Source: Acidimicrobilacustris europaeus | GTDB lineage: Bacteria; Actinomycetota; Acidimicrobiia; Acidimicrobiales; Acidimicrobilacustridaceae | Length of the DNA: 64,000 nt | Direction of reading: 5' to 3' | Assembly (NCBI GenBank): GCA_965194515.1 | Contig: OZ239146.1 | Coordinates: 1 to 64,000, forward strand | Shown here: positions 1 to 9,174 of the stretch, in pieces | Numbering within the stretch: the first letter of the stretch is position 1 | Layout: each line of letters opens with the position of its first letter | Notes under the pieces: model-generated | Database searches by the model: none | What the model saw: the letters and a program-made list of their open reading frames with translations, nothing else | Told to the model about the DNA's origin: nothing | Position numbers and translations under genes: made by a program

Positions 1-1
1 G

Positions 2-50
2 TGTGGACAGACGTCGGGTTTTCCACAAGTGTGGGCGATGTTGTGGAACC
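2..50. promoter_or_regulatory. DnaA-box-like sites at the dnaA 5' end
   Basis: Three 9-base DnaA-box-like sites are visible: TGTGGACAG at 2-10 (complement CTGTCCACA), TTTTCCACA at 19-27, and TGTGGAACC at 42-50. The bacterial consensus is TTWTNCACA, so the second is the best match. They lie before the preferred GTG start of dnaA at 73. They could serve dnaA autoregulation or a left part of the origin. The region further left is outside the window. Confidence 0.6.
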
Positions 51-72
51 AAACCCATTGTCAGGGGCCTTC

Positions 73-1485
73 GTGCAGGTGGACCAAGCCGAACAGTTGT
101 GGATGAAGTGCACGGTGGCGCTGCGCGAGCAGGTGTCCGAGGCCGTGTGGCTCACGACGTTTTCAATGGTGACCCCGCTTGATCTTCAAGGCACGGCTCT
201 TTCCGTCGCCGTCCCAAGTTCGGTAGTGAAGGAACGGATCGAAACCCGCTACCTGACGCTGGTGAACGGCGCCTTGACCGATATTGGCCAGAGCAGCGTC
301 CGCCTCTCCATTGAAGTCCAAACCGACGTCGCTCCGGCCTCGTCAAACTTCTCCCCAGCCCGGTCCACAGGTTTTTCCGGGGATGTCCCCAGCGATGCGG
401 ACAATCTGTTGACAACTCCTCCAAATCTGGGGACAACCCCTGCTCCAGAGCAGGAGCTTGGTCTGCCCGTCAATCCGCGGTACACCTTCGACGCCTTCGT
501 CACCGGCACGTCGAATCGGTTCGCCCATGCCGCCGCGCTGAGCGTGGCCGAGACACCGGCCAAGTCCTACAACCCACTCTTTATCTATGGCGACGCGGGG
601 CTCGGCAAAACTCACCTTCTCCAGGCCATTGCCAATTACGTCCGCGAGATCTACCCCGGCCATCAGGTTCGCTACGTCTCGACCGAACAGTTCCTCAACC
701 AATACGTCGATGCGATCCGTCAGAACACCATGCCGGAGTTCAAGAAGCGCTATCGCGAAATCGACGTGCTGCTTCTCGACGACATCCAAATTATCGAGGG
801 TAAAGAGGGACTCCAGGAAGAGCTCTTCCACACCTTCGAGTCCCTCTATCAGGCGAATGCGCAGATCGTGCTTTCTTCCGATCGCCCGCCCGATGCCATT
901 TCCACCCTCGAAGATCGTCTGCGAAGCCGTTTCAAAATGGGGCTCATCACCGAGATCAACCCTCCGGAACTCGAAACCCGTCTCGCGATTCTTCGCAAGA
1001 AGGCCGAGCGCGAACCCATCGCTCCGCCGGCCGATGTCCTTGAATTCATTGCCTCGAACATCACCAACAACATTCGTGAACTCGAAGGCGCCCTCATCCG
1101 TGTTTGCGCCTTTGCCAGCCTCACCGGCAACCCGCTCACCGTGGAATTGGCCGAAGGTGTCCTCAGCGACATCCTCACCAACACCCAGCCTCGCCCAATT
1201 ACGCCAGCGCTCATTCTCGAGAAGACCTCAGAAATGTTTGATTTCACGATCGATGAAATCCGAGGTCAAAGCCGGCGCCGACCACTGGTGACCGCTCGCC
1301 AGATCGGCATGTACGTCATGCGAGAAATGACCGACCTCAGTTATCCGGCCATCGCTCGTGATTTCGGCGGCCGAGACCACACCACGGTCATTCACGCCGT
1401 CGAGAAAATCAGTGGCCTTATGAAAGAGCGTCGACAGATTTACGACCAGGTCACTGAGCTCACCCAACGAATCCGGAACAGTTGA
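73..1485 (+). CDS. dnaA: Chromosomal replication initiator protein DnaA
   Basis: DnaA binds DnaA boxes at oriC, melts the origin and recruits the replicative helicase. About 470 residues. An N-terminal domain I with the conserved Trp-rich start is followed by a low-complexity linker, an AAA+ domain with Walker A GDAGLGKTH near residue 173 and Walker B LLLDD near 234, and the C-terminal DnaA-box-binding helix GGRDHTTV near 432. The frame is open from base 1, where a GTG also occurs. I prefer GTG at 73 because AGGGG stands just upstream at 63-67 and because bases 2-50 hold DnaA-box-like sites. If base 1 is the true start, the protein gains 24 residues without known homology. Confidence 0.96.
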   Translation: MQVDQAEQLWMKCTVALREQVSEAVWLTTFSMVTPLDLQGTALSVAVPSSVVKERIETRYLTLVNGALTDIGQSSVRLSIEVQTDVAPASSNFSPARSTGFSGDVPSDADNLLTTPPNLGTTPAPEQELGLPVNPRYTFDAFVTGTSNRFAHAAALSVAETPAKSYNPLFIYGDAGLGKTHLLQAIANYVREIYPGHQVRYVSTEQFLNQYVDAIRQNTMPEFKKRYREIDVLLLDDIQIIEGKEGLQEELFHTFESLYQANAQIVLSSDRPPDAISTLEDRLRSRFKMGLITEINPPELETRLAILRKKAEREPIAPPADVLEFIASNITNNIRELEGALIRVCAFASLTGNPLTVELAEGVLSDILTNTQPRPITPALILEKTSEMFDFTIDEIRGQSRRRPLVTARQIGMYVMREMTDLSYPAIARDFGGRDHTTVIHAVEKISGLMKERRQIYDQVTELTQRIRNS

Positions 1486-1804
1486 CGCCCGTGACCCTCA
1501 ACTGCGACTTGACCCGAACACCCGCGCGTCGTTTCGAACGCTCGCGCGGTGGACTACCCGGTGGACCAAGGCGCGCGCGGCACTGCATGAAAAGTGGACG
1601 ACCAGTAGGTGATCCCCCGCGCTGTCACTCCGACCGTTCAAACTGTGGATCACTGTGGATGACACAGGGACAACAAAACTGCCGCCACGCTGGGTCTTTG
1701 GCAGTTTGTCCACAATCCACAACCCTTATTACAACTACTACCTATTTCTCATTCTTTTTTACAACTACAACAAGCACCACCGTCTGTCAGGAAAGTGAGC
1801 CGAC
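1486..1804. other. oriC: dnaA-dnaN intergenic region
   Basis: This 319-bp gap holds no gene. Two DnaA-box-like sites point left (TGTGGATCA at 1644-1652, TGTGGATGA at 1654-1662) and two point right (TTGTCCACA at 1706-1714, CAATCCACA at 1713-1721, which overlap). Immediately after comes an AT-rich, pyrimidine-rich stretch at about 1724-1775 with a run of T, a likely unwinding element. Paired inverted boxes next to an AT-rich block between dnaA and dnaN is the standard actinobacterial origin arrangement. AGGAAAG at 1789-1795 is the ribosome binding site of dnaN. Confidence 0.85.
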
Positions 1805-2905
1805 GTGAAGTTCCGTTGTGAGCGAGATCCACTCGTCGAAGCCATCTCCGTAGCGTCTCGTGGTGTCACCACGCGCAGCTCTGGCCGCCAAGCCCTCATG
1901 GGCCTCAACCTTGTTTTGGTTGGTGATCAACTCCAGGTCACCGGAAGCGACCTTGACCTCACCATCATCGCCACGGCATCCGTGTCAGGTTCTCGCGACG
2001 GAACCGTTCTGGTCCCCTCGAAACTCCTTACCGAAATTGTTCGCAATCTTCCCGAAGGTGCCGTCACGTTCGAAGCCGACGAGAACGAAGTTCGCATTGG
2101 TTCAGGCCGGTCACAGTTCGCCGTGAAAACCATCGCTGTCGACTATCCGCCGATGCCAGAAGCCCCGGACTCTGCAGTCACGATCGACGCGGCCCTGTTA
2201 CGCGATGCCATCTCCCAAGTGGTTTCTGCCGCAAGCACCGACGAGTCCCGCAAGTTTGAACTCACGGGTGTTTCAATCGCCGCACATGGAACCGGCATTC
2301 GTTTGGTTGCCACCGATACCTATCGTTTGGCGATCCGTGATCTTCCAGGAACGTCAATTCTCACTGAGGGCCAGAAGGTTCTTGTTCCTTCATCGGCACT
2401 GAAAGAACTCAACCGACTTCTCACAACAGCCGAGAACGTCACGATCCGACTTGCTGAACGACATGTTTCGTTTGAAGTCGATGGCGTTCGCCTCGTGAGC
2501 CAACTTCTCGACGGAAGTTTCCCGGACTACGAAAATCTTCTCCCGAAGTCCGCTGATTCACATCCGAACCGACTCACGATTGAGCGCGAAACCTTTCTTG
2601 AAGCGCTCAAGCGCGTTGGTTTGCTCTCGAAGGAAAACACCAAGATTCGTCTCGACATCAAGAACGATTCCGTGGAACTCATCGCGGAAAGCTTCGATGT
2701 TGGTAAAGCCGACGAAGTAATCGATGCTCGTCATGTAGGCGAAGAACTCGAGATTTCGTTTAATCCTGAATATCTCCGCGCCGGTATCGAGGCTGCGCCC
2801 TCCGATGAGATCACGATCGAAATCGCCCGGCCAACGAGCCCGGTTCTCATTCGCGGCAACGAGACCGACGATTTCCTGTATCTGTTGATGCCGATCCGCA
2901 ACTGA
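1805..2905 (+). CDS. dnaN: DNA polymerase III sliding clamp (beta subunit)
   Basis: DnaN forms the ring-shaped clamp that tethers DNA polymerase III to the template. It is 366 residues, the normal length, with three repeated clamp folds visible as the usual series of short beta-strand motifs and the typical C-terminal end (YLLMPIRN). The GTG start at 1805 has AGGAAAG nine bases upstream. It follows oriC and is separated from recF by a single base, so the two are probably co-translated. Confidence 0.97.
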   Translation: MKFRCERDPLVEAISVASRGVTTRSSGRQALMGLNLVLVGDQLQVTGSDLDLTIIATASVSGSRDGTVLVPSKLLTEIVRNLPEGAVTFEADENEVRIGSGRSQFAVKTIAVDYPPMPEAPDSAVTIDAALLRDAISQVVSAASTDESRKFELTGVSIAAHGTGIRLVATDTYRLAIRDLPGTSILTEGQKVLVPSSALKELNRLLTTAENVTIRLAERHVSFEVDGVRLVSQLLDGSFPDYENLLPKSADSHPNRLTIERETFLEALKRVGLLSKENTKIRLDIKNDSVELIAESFDVGKADEVIDARHVGEELEISFNPEYLRAGIEAAPSDEITIEIARPTSPVLIRGNETDDFLYLLMPIRN

Positions 2906-2906
2906 C

Positions 2907-3986
2907 GTGCGTCTCGCTCGTCTCTGGCTCACCGACTTTCGGTCCTACGCCAGCGCGGATATTGCTTTTGCACCGGGGCTCACTGCTCTTCTTGGCCAAA
3001 ACGGCGAAGGCAAAACCAACGTCATGGAAGCCATTGGCTACCTGGCGACGTTGTCGTCATTTCGTGGCGCTCCGACCGATGCTCTCGTTCGTGCGGGTGC
3101 GTCTTCGGCGATCGTCAGAGCAGAAGGCGAACGCGAAGGCCGACAACTCCTCATCGAAGCGGAGATCGCAGCCACTGGTCGCGGACGCGTTCAGGTCAAT
3201 AAACAGAAATTGGCTCGAACCCGCGACCTCCTTGGGGCGTTACGTGTTTCAGTTTTTGCTCCCGATGACCTGGAGTTGGTCAAGGGTGGCCCGGCGGAAC
3301 GCCGCCGTTATCTCGACGATGCGTTAGTTGCCCGGCGCCCAGCGTTCGATTCATTGCGCTCCGATCTCGACCGAATCCTTCGACAGCGGAATGCCTTACT
3401 GAAGCAGTCCGGCGGGCGCCTCAGCCCCGAAGTCGAAGCGACGCTCATGGTGTGGGACGCGAAGTTCATTGAAACCGGTGAAGCTCTTGCCGATGCGCGG
3501 TACGAACTTGTGCAGGAACTTGGGCCGGCGCTCGACCTCGCCTATTCACAAGTTGCTGGCCGGCCAGTGCCAGTAACTATTTCGTACGACGCACCATGGC
3601 GCGAACAAGGTTTGGCAGCAGCCCTCGAAGCTGCGCGCCGCGATGAACTTCGACGGGGTGTCTCTCTGGTTGGTCCCCACCGCGACGACCTTGTCTTGCA
3701 CCTCGACCAATTGCCGTCGCGAACCCATGCGTCGCAGGGCGAACAACGCTCACTCGCATTGTCACTGCGCCTTGCGGCCCACCGCGTCGTGACTGATGCA
3801 ACTGGGTCACCGCCGATTTTGCTGCTCGATGACGTGTTCTCCGAACTCGATCCCGATCGGAGCGCTGCGCTCCTCGAACATTTACCGCCAGGCCAAACCG
3901 TGCTTTCAAGCGCGGCAGGGTTGCCGCCCGGGGCGTCACCGGAACTGGTGTTACGGGTCTCGAACGCAACAATCCGCCCCGAGTAA
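2907..3986 (+). CDS. recF: DNA replication and repair protein RecF
   Basis: RecF is an SMC-like ATPase that helps RecOR load RecA at single-strand gaps. It is 359 residues. Walker A GQNGEGKTN lies near residue 30, the ABC signature region (SQGEQRSLALSL) near 277, and Walker B LLLDDVFSELDP near 305. The GTG start at 2907 lies one base after the dnaN stop, so translation is likely coupled. The window also carries sbcCD and recBC, so both gap-repair and break-repair routes are present. Confidence 0.96.
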   Translation: MRLARLWLTDFRSYASADIAFAPGLTALLGQNGEGKTNVMEAIGYLATLSSFRGAPTDALVRAGASSAIVRAEGEREGRQLLIEAEIAATGRGRVQVNKQKLARTRDLLGALRVSVFAPDDLELVKGGPAERRRYLDDALVARRPAFDSLRSDLDRILRQRNALLKQSGGRLSPEVEATLMVWDAKFIETGEALADARYELVQELGPALDLAYSQVAGRPVPVTISYDAPWREQGLAAALEAARRDELRRGVSLVGPHRDDLVLHLDQLPSRTHASQGEQRSLALSLRLAAHRVVTDATGSPPILLLDDVFSELDPDRSAALLEHLPPGQTVLSSAAGLPPGASPELVLRVSNATIRPE

Positions 3987-4036
3987 CGCAAAAAACGCGA
4001 CCGTCACCCTCCCGGGGTGTTTCGATGCAGGTTCCC

Positions 4037-4042
4037 TACACT
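4037..4042 (+). promoter_or_regulatory. -10-like TACACT, possible leaderless start of dciA
   Basis: TACACT is followed by six bases and then ATG at 4049. TANNNT about seven bases before a start codon is the usual signature of leaderless transcripts in Actinobacteria. No convincing -35 was seen. This favours ATG 4049 over the upstream in-frame ATG at 4025. Confidence 0.4.
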
Positions 4043-4048
4043 GCTCTC

Positions 4049-4384
4049 ATGCCGTGGGAACCGTTGCCAGATGCCTCAACCGGTGACCCTGTTTCGATGC
4101 ATGCAAGCCTCGATCGCATCGTGCGTCACCTTGGTGGACCTTCAGCGGATGTCGCGACTGGCATTTTTGGCAGGTGGTCGGAACTCGTTGGTGACGCAGT
4201 CGCCGCACAAAGCCGACCGGTTGCAATGAAGGGAACGACGCTTGTTGTTGCAGTCTCTGATCCGGCGTGGGCAACGCAATTGCGCTTTCTTGAACACGAT
4301 CTCATTGAACGACTTCGAACCGAACTCGGCGAAGACGCGATCGACACCATCGATGTTCGTGTTCGACCGGAACAGGCCGGTTGA
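4049..4384 (+). CDS. dciA: DUF721 protein, DciA-like helicase-loader candidate
   Basis: DUF721/DciA proteins are ancestral loaders of the replicative helicase DnaB and sit between recF and gyrB in most actinobacteria, as here. The protein is about 111 residues. The DUF721 core is recognisable by SRPVAMKGTTLVVAVSD followed by the conserved W and leucine-rich helix and an I-x-V-R-V ending. An upstream ATG at 4025 would add eight residues; I chose 4049 because of the leaderless-type -10 element. Assignment to the family is firm; the loader role is inferred from family work and position. Confidence 0.82.
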   Translation: MPWEPLPDASTGDPVSMHASLDRIVRHLGGPSADVATGIFGRWSELVGDAVAAQSRPVAMKGTTLVVAVSDPAWATQLRFLEHDLIERLRTELGEDAIDTIDVRVRPEQAG

Positions 4385-4456
4385 CCCTTTCGCCACCACG
4401 AGCGCGCCGATCATGATTTGCGCGTCGTAATACCCGGAAAACACTCGTGTCACTGG

Positions 4457-4462
4457 TAGGAT
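4457..4462 (+). promoter_or_regulatory. -10-like TAGGAT upstream of gyrB
   Basis: TAGGAT lies nine bases before a GTG that opens a 26-codon reading frame, and about 105 bases before gyrB. No clear -35 was found. It could drive gyrB with a roughly 100-base leader. Confidence 0.35.
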
Positions 4463-4471
4463 TGTCGGGCT

Positions 4472-4552
4472 GTGACAGACGCAGTTCGAGCGTCGAATTC
4501 GCAGTTTGTACCTGTTGTTCGCTCAATCAAGACACCGGCGAAGTACCGGTAA
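4472..4552 (+). CDS. Possible 26-codon leader ORF upstream of gyrB
   Basis: A frame starts with GTG at 4472 just behind a -10-like TAGGAT and reads 26 codons to TAA at 4550-4552. The product would be basic (MTDAVRASNSQFVPVVRSIK, then TPAKYR). The stop codon overlaps the AAGGGGAA ribosome binding site of gyrB (4551-4558), an arrangement that would let its translation influence gyrB. I do not recognise the peptide, and the frame may be fortuitous. Confidence 0.33.
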   Translation: MTDAVRASNSQFVPVVRSIKTPAKYR

Positions 4553-4567
4553 GGGGAAGCCCAAAGC

Positions 4568-6505
4568 GTGGCGAAAACCACCGAAGAGTACGGCGCAAAA
4601 GACATCACGATCCTCGAGGGTCTCGAGGCGGTGCGCAAACGACCGGGTATGTACATCGGTTCCACCGGTCCTGCCGGCTTGCACCACCTTGTTTACGAAG
4701 TCGTCGATAACTCGGTTGATGAAGCAATGGCCGGTCACGCCACTCGCATCGAAGTGACCTTGATGCCCGACGGCAGTTGTGAAGTCGTCGACGACGGCCG
4801 AGGCATTCCGGTCGATAAGCATCCCGACCCCAAGATGAAGGGCATGAGCGCCGCCGAGGTCGTGCTCACCGTCCTCCATGCCGGTGGCAAGTTTGGCGGC
4901 GGTGGCTACAAAGTCTCGGGCGGTTTGCACGGCGTGGGTATTTCCGTCGTCAACGCGCTTTCAGAGCGGGTCGAGGTCGAAATCGACCACTCTGGCGATC
5001 ACCACTACATGGACTTCACCAACGGCGGAAAGCTCACCACCAAGCTCGAAGTTCGCGGAAAGGCTCCGAAGGGTCGTACGGGTACGACCGTTCGCTTCTG
5101 GCCAGATCCCACAATTTTCGACGAAACCGTCTTTCGTGCCCAGACCTTGCTCGAGCGATTCCAGATGATGGCGTTCCTCAACAAGGGACTCGAGATTCGT
5201 TTCCAGGACAAGCGCCCCGACGCGACCAACTCCGACGTCGTTGTGTTCAAGTACGACGGCGGCATCATCGACTTTGTGCGCCATTTGAATTCTTCGAAAG
5301 AAGCCCTCTTTAAAAAGGTCGGCTACTACGAGCAGGCCGAAGAAGACCAAGAAGTCGAAATCGCGTTCCAGTGGAATACGGGCTTCAACGCCGACGGAAT
5401 GCATTCCTTCGCGAACGGCATTGCCACCATCGAAGGCGGCATGCACGAAGAAGGCTTCAAGAAGTCGATTACGAATGTCGTCAACAAGTACGCCAGGGCA
5501 AAGTCTCTTCTGAAAGAGAAGGAAGAAAACCTCACCGGCGATGACATTCGTGAAGGTCTCACCGCAATCATCTCGGTGAAGTTGCGCGAACCGCAGTTTG
5601 AAGGCCAAACCAAGGGCAAGTTGGGCAACGTCTCGATGCGCTCATTGGTCGAAAAAGCCACGAACGAACGTCTGGCTGATTGGCTCGAAGAAAACCCGGC
5701 CGAGGCTCGCAAAATCGTCGGGAAGGCGACACTTGCGTCCCGCGCTCGACTCGCCGCCCGCAACGCTCGCGATGCAACTCGTCGAAAGTCAGCGCTCGAG
5801 GGCGCCGGCATGCCCGACAAACTCAAAGATTGCGCGAGTCGCAATCCAGACGAGTGCGAACTGTTCATTGTCGAAGGTGATTCCGCTGGCGGTTCCGCAG
5901 TTGCTGCTCGCGAGCCACGCACACAGGCGATTCTCCCCATCCGAGGCAAGATCCTCAATGTTGAGCGTGCTCGCCTCGACAAGATGCTCAAGAACAATGA
6001 AGTCCAAACGCTGATCACTGCCATCGGAGCCGGTGTTAGTGCGGAATTCGATGTCGAAAAGATCCGCTACAACAAAGTCATCCTTATGTGTGACGCCGAC
6101 GTCGACGGCTCACACATCCGCACACTTCTGCTTACGTTCTTCTTCCGCCACATGAAAGAACTCGTCGAGCAACGGCACGTGTACATCGCACAGCCGCCGC
6201 TCTATTCAACGGTGGTCGGTAAAGAAAAGATCTACCTCAAGGACGACACCGCGAAAACTGCGTTCTTGGCCGAAAAGCCAGACCACAAAAAAGAGTTCCA
6301 GCGACTCAAAGGTCTCGGCGAAATGGATTACGACGAACTCGGTGACACCACAATGGATGCCACCAAGCGCACCCTTCTTCAGGTCACCGTTGAACAAGCG
6401 GCAATCGCCGATGAAATTTTCTCGGTGCTCATGGGTGACGACGTTGAATCCCGCAAGCACTTCATTCAGACAAACGCGAAGGACGTGCGCTTCCTCGATA
6501 TCTGA
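4568..6505 (+). CDS. gyrB: DNA gyrase subunit B
   Basis: GyrB is the ATPase subunit of gyrase, which introduces negative supercoils. It is 645 residues, the actinobacterial length without the long proteobacterial insert. The GHKL ATPase motifs (VDNSVDEAMAG near residue 54, DDGRGIPVD, GGLHGVG) are followed by the TOPRIM motifs EGDSAGGSA near 435 and DADVDGSH near 508. The GTG start at 4568 has AAGGGGAA nine bases upstream. gyrA follows after 35 bases in the same direction. Confidence 0.97.
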   Translation: MAKTTEEYGAKDITILEGLEAVRKRPGMYIGSTGPAGLHHLVYEVVDNSVDEAMAGHATRIEVTLMPDGSCEVVDDGRGIPVDKHPDPKMKGMSAAEVVLTVLHAGGKFGGGGYKVSGGLHGVGISVVNALSERVEVEIDHSGDHHYMDFTNGGKLTTKLEVRGKAPKGRTGTTVRFWPDPTIFDETVFRAQTLLERFQMMAFLNKGLEIRFQDKRPDATNSDVVVFKYDGGIIDFVRHLNSSKEALFKKVGYYEQAEEDQEVEIAFQWNTGFNADGMHSFANGIATIEGGMHEEGFKKSITNVVNKYARAKSLLKEKEENLTGDDIREGLTAIISVKLREPQFEGQTKGKLGNVSMRSLVEKATNERLADWLEENPAEARKIVGKATLASRARLAARNARDATRRKSALEGAGMPDKLKDCASRNPDECELFIVEGDSAGGSAVAAREPRTQAILPIRGKILNVERARLDKMLKNNEVQTLITAIGAGVSAEFDVEKIRYNKVILMCDADVDGSHIRTLLLTFFFRHMKELVEQRHVYIAQPPLYSTVVGKEKIYLKDDTAKTAFLAEKPDHKKEFQRLKGLGEMDYDELGDTTMDATKRTLLQVTVEQAAIADEIFSVLMGDDVESRKHFIQTNAKDVRFLDI

Positions 6506-6540
6506 GGAAGCCGCCCGACGACAGGAACCACAGGCATCAG

Positions 6541-9042
6541 ATGGCGAAGACGAAGGCATCGGACGACGGCGAAAACACTGGAGGAGACGACACCGGTTCA
6601 GGTGACGCTCCGCCGGCAACCTTCGGCACTATTGAGCCAATCGAGATCCAAGAGGAGATGGAGCGCTCCTTCCTCGACTACGCCATGTCCGTCATCGTCT
6701 CTCGTGCCCTTCCCGACGCGCGCGATGGCTTAAAGCCCGTTCATCGGCGAATTCTTTGGGGCATGTACGACCTTCGTGCCCTTCCCGATCGTCCCACCAT
6801 GAAGTGCGCGCGAGTCACGGGCGAAGTCATGGGCAAGTACCACCCTCATGGCGACTCCGCGATTTACGACGCCTTGGTTCGTATGGGCCAGTCGTTTTCT
6901 TTGCGTCATCCACTGGTGCATCCGAAGGGAAACTTCGGCTCACTCGACGAACCACCGGCTGCGGCGCGTTACACCGAATGTCGTCTCGCGCCGATGGCGC
7001 TCGACATGCTTGCCGACATCGACGAAAACACCGTCGACTTCATCGACAACTACTCGGGTGAGTTCCAGGAACCAGTAGTTCTCCCCAGCCGTTTCCCCAA
7101 CCTGTTGGTAAACGGTTCGCAGGGCATCGCTGTTGGTATGGCCACCAACATTCCGCCACACAATCTTGGTGAAGTCATCGACGCGGTGAATCACCTTCTG
7201 CAAAATCCGGAAGCAACTCCCGACGACCTCATGGAATTCGTCAAGGGCCCCGACTTCCCGACCGGCGCGCTCATCATGGGTCGCCAAGGAATCATCGACG
7301 CGTACCGAACTGGTCGAGGTTCAATCAAACTTCGCGGTAAAGCCGAAATCGAAGAAGGAACGCGTTCCGATTTCATCGTGATTACTGAGCTCCCGTATCA
7401 GGTGAGCCCGAACCAGTTCATCGTCAAGGTGAAGGAACTGGTCGACAATCGCGAGCTCGAAGGCATTGCCGAACTCAACGACGAATCCGCGAAGGGCAAG
7501 ATGCGCCTGGTGCTTCGCTTGAAGCGCGATGCGCCAGCGCTCGTCATCCTCAACAACCTCTACAAGCGCACGCCGCTGCAAACCAACTTTGCGGTGAACG
7601 CTGTAGCGCTTGTCGACGGCATTCCCCGCACGCTCAACCTTCGCGACGCGCTTGTTGCCTACATCGATCATCAGATCGAAGTCATCACGCGCCGTTCGCA
7701 ATACCGACTCGACGAAGCGCAGCGCCGAGCTCACATCGTTGAAGGTCTCCTTAAGGCCCTCGACCTCATCGACGAAATCATTGCGACCATCCGTGCATCA
7801 GCCGACAAGCAAGCGGCCCGTGAAGCGCTCATGGCTGCTCCGTTCGAATTCTCGACCGAACAGGCCGAACACATTCTCGACATGCAGCTGTCTCGTCTCA
7901 CCCGACTGGGCCGCTCGCAACTCGAAGAAGAAATGGCGAAACTGCGCGAGACCATCGCCGGCCTCGAAGCCATCCTTGGCGATGAGGGTAAGAAGCGCTC
8001 TGTGATCGCTGAAGAATTGGGCAAGGTTCGCGAAACCTACGGACAGCCGCGACGCAGCCAAATCACCTTCGATGTCGGCGATCTTGATATCGAAGACCTC
8101 ATCGACGACGAAGACCTCGTTGTCACGATGTCGGCCAAGGGCTACATCAAGACCGTGTCCTCCGATGCGTTCAAGGTCCAGGGTCGCGGTGGGCGTGGAG
8201 TCGCCGGCACGAAGCTCAAGGACGAGGACTACGTCCAGCACATCATCCACACCACTGCACACTCGTACCTGTTGTTCTTCTCAACTCGCGGCCGCGTGTA
8301 TCGCCTCAAGGCGCACGAAATTCCAATGAAGGAACGCACCGCGCGCGGCACCGCGGTGGTCAACCTTCTTCCGTTGCAGCCCGATGAGAAAATCCAAGCA
8401 ATCATCGACACGCGCGATTACGAATCGAACAAGTTCCTCTTCTTCTGCACCAAGAACGGTCAGGTCAAGAAGACCAAGTTCACCGAGTACGACTCCTCGC
8501 TTCGTGCGGGCATCATTGCCATCAACCTCAAAGACGGCGACGAACTCGTGCGCGTTATTCCGACCAACGGGGGCGACGACATCCTCGTGGTCACCAAGGC
8601 CGGTCAGGCAATTCGATTCGCCGAGGACGAAGTTCGGGCCATGGGTCGAGCCGCTGCTGGTGTCCGCGGCATGAAGATGCGCACAGGCGACGAAGTTGTT
8701 TCCTGCGACGTCACTCGTGACGATGCCGCAATCCTGCTTGTTACCGATGGTGGTTACGGAAAGCGCACGCAGCTCGACAAGTTCAATCGTCAGGGCCGCG
8801 GCGGTCAGGGTGTGCGTGGCATCAAGATCAACGAAAAGAAGGGCTCTGTCGTTGCGGCCTTTATGGTCGGCATCGACGACGAAATCTTCGTGATCAACAG
8901 CGTCGGCACCGTCATTCGCATGGAGGTCCGCGAAATCTCCTCACAGGGTCGCGATGCCACCGGCGTGAAAGTCATGAACGTGGCCGATGGCGAAACCGTG
9001 GCGTCGGTTGCTCCGGTGCTCGGCACCGAAGACGAGGACTGA
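6541..9042 (+). CDS. gyrA: DNA gyrase subunit A
   Basis: GyrA is the DNA cleavage and rejoining subunit. It is 833 residues. The catalytic tyrosine is Tyr144 in AARYTEC. The quinolone-determining region reads HPHGDSAIYD, with Ser and Asp at the positions of E. coli Ser83 and Asp87, so no resistance substitution is visible there. The C-terminal domain has several beta-pinwheel blades with GyrA-box-like motifs (QGRGGRG, QGRGGQG). An acidic low-complexity N-terminal extension (about 30 residues) and an acidic tail are ordinary in this group. Confidence 0.97.
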   Translation: MAKTKASDDGENTGGDDTGSGDAPPATFGTIEPIEIQEEMERSFLDYAMSVIVSRALPDARDGLKPVHRRILWGMYDLRALPDRPTMKCARVTGEVMGKYHPHGDSAIYDALVRMGQSFSLRHPLVHPKGNFGSLDEPPAAARYTECRLAPMALDMLADIDENTVDFIDNYSGEFQEPVVLPSRFPNLLVNGSQGIAVGMATNIPPHNLGEVIDAVNHLLQNPEATPDDLMEFVKGPDFPTGALIMGRQGIIDAYRTGRGSIKLRGKAEIEEGTRSDFIVITELPYQVSPNQFIVKVKELVDNRELEGIAELNDESAKGKMRLVLRLKRDAPALVILNNLYKRTPLQTNFAVNAVALVDGIPRTLNLRDALVAYIDHQIEVITRRSQYRLDEAQRRAHIVEGLLKALDLIDEIIATIRASADKQAAREALMAAPFEFSTEQAEHILDMQLSRLTRLGRSQLEEEMAKLRETIAGLEAILGDEGKKRSVIAEELGKVRETYGQPRRSQITFDVGDLDIEDLIDDEDLVVTMSAKGYIKTVSSDAFKVQGRGGRGVAGTKLKDEDYVQHIIHTTAHSYLLFFSTRGRVYRLKAHEIPMKERTARGTAVVNLLPLQPDEKIQAIIDTRDYESNKFLFFCTKNGQVKKTKFTEYDSSLRAGIIAINLKDGDELVRVIPTNGGDDILVVTKAGQAIRFAEDEVRAMGRAAAGVRGMKMRTGDEVVSCDVTRDDAAILLVTDGGYGKRTQLDKFNRQGRGGQGVRGIKINEKKGSVVAAFMVGIDDEIFVINSVGTVIRMEVREISSQGRDATGVKVMNVADGETVASVAPVLGTEDED

Positions 9043-9174
9043 ACCTCTTTTCCCAGCCCAGGAACAACACGGCAGCTCCGGCCGCTCCCATTACTTCTCC
9101 CACTGACAGTTCCTCACCGATCTTGTGGTCCGCTCAACGGACCGGACCGGTGATTCACAGCAGGGGAGTGCGCC

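Noticed and set aside
1..72. Coding start of dnaA at base 1
   Set aside because: Not excluded, but the bases hold three DnaA-box-like sites and AGGGG precedes the GTG at 73. The region left of base 1 is not visible, so this stays open.
5326..6024. Long minus-strand frame inside gyrB
   Set aside because: Arg/Ser-rich shadow of a highly conserved gene, a common artefact in GC-rich DNA.
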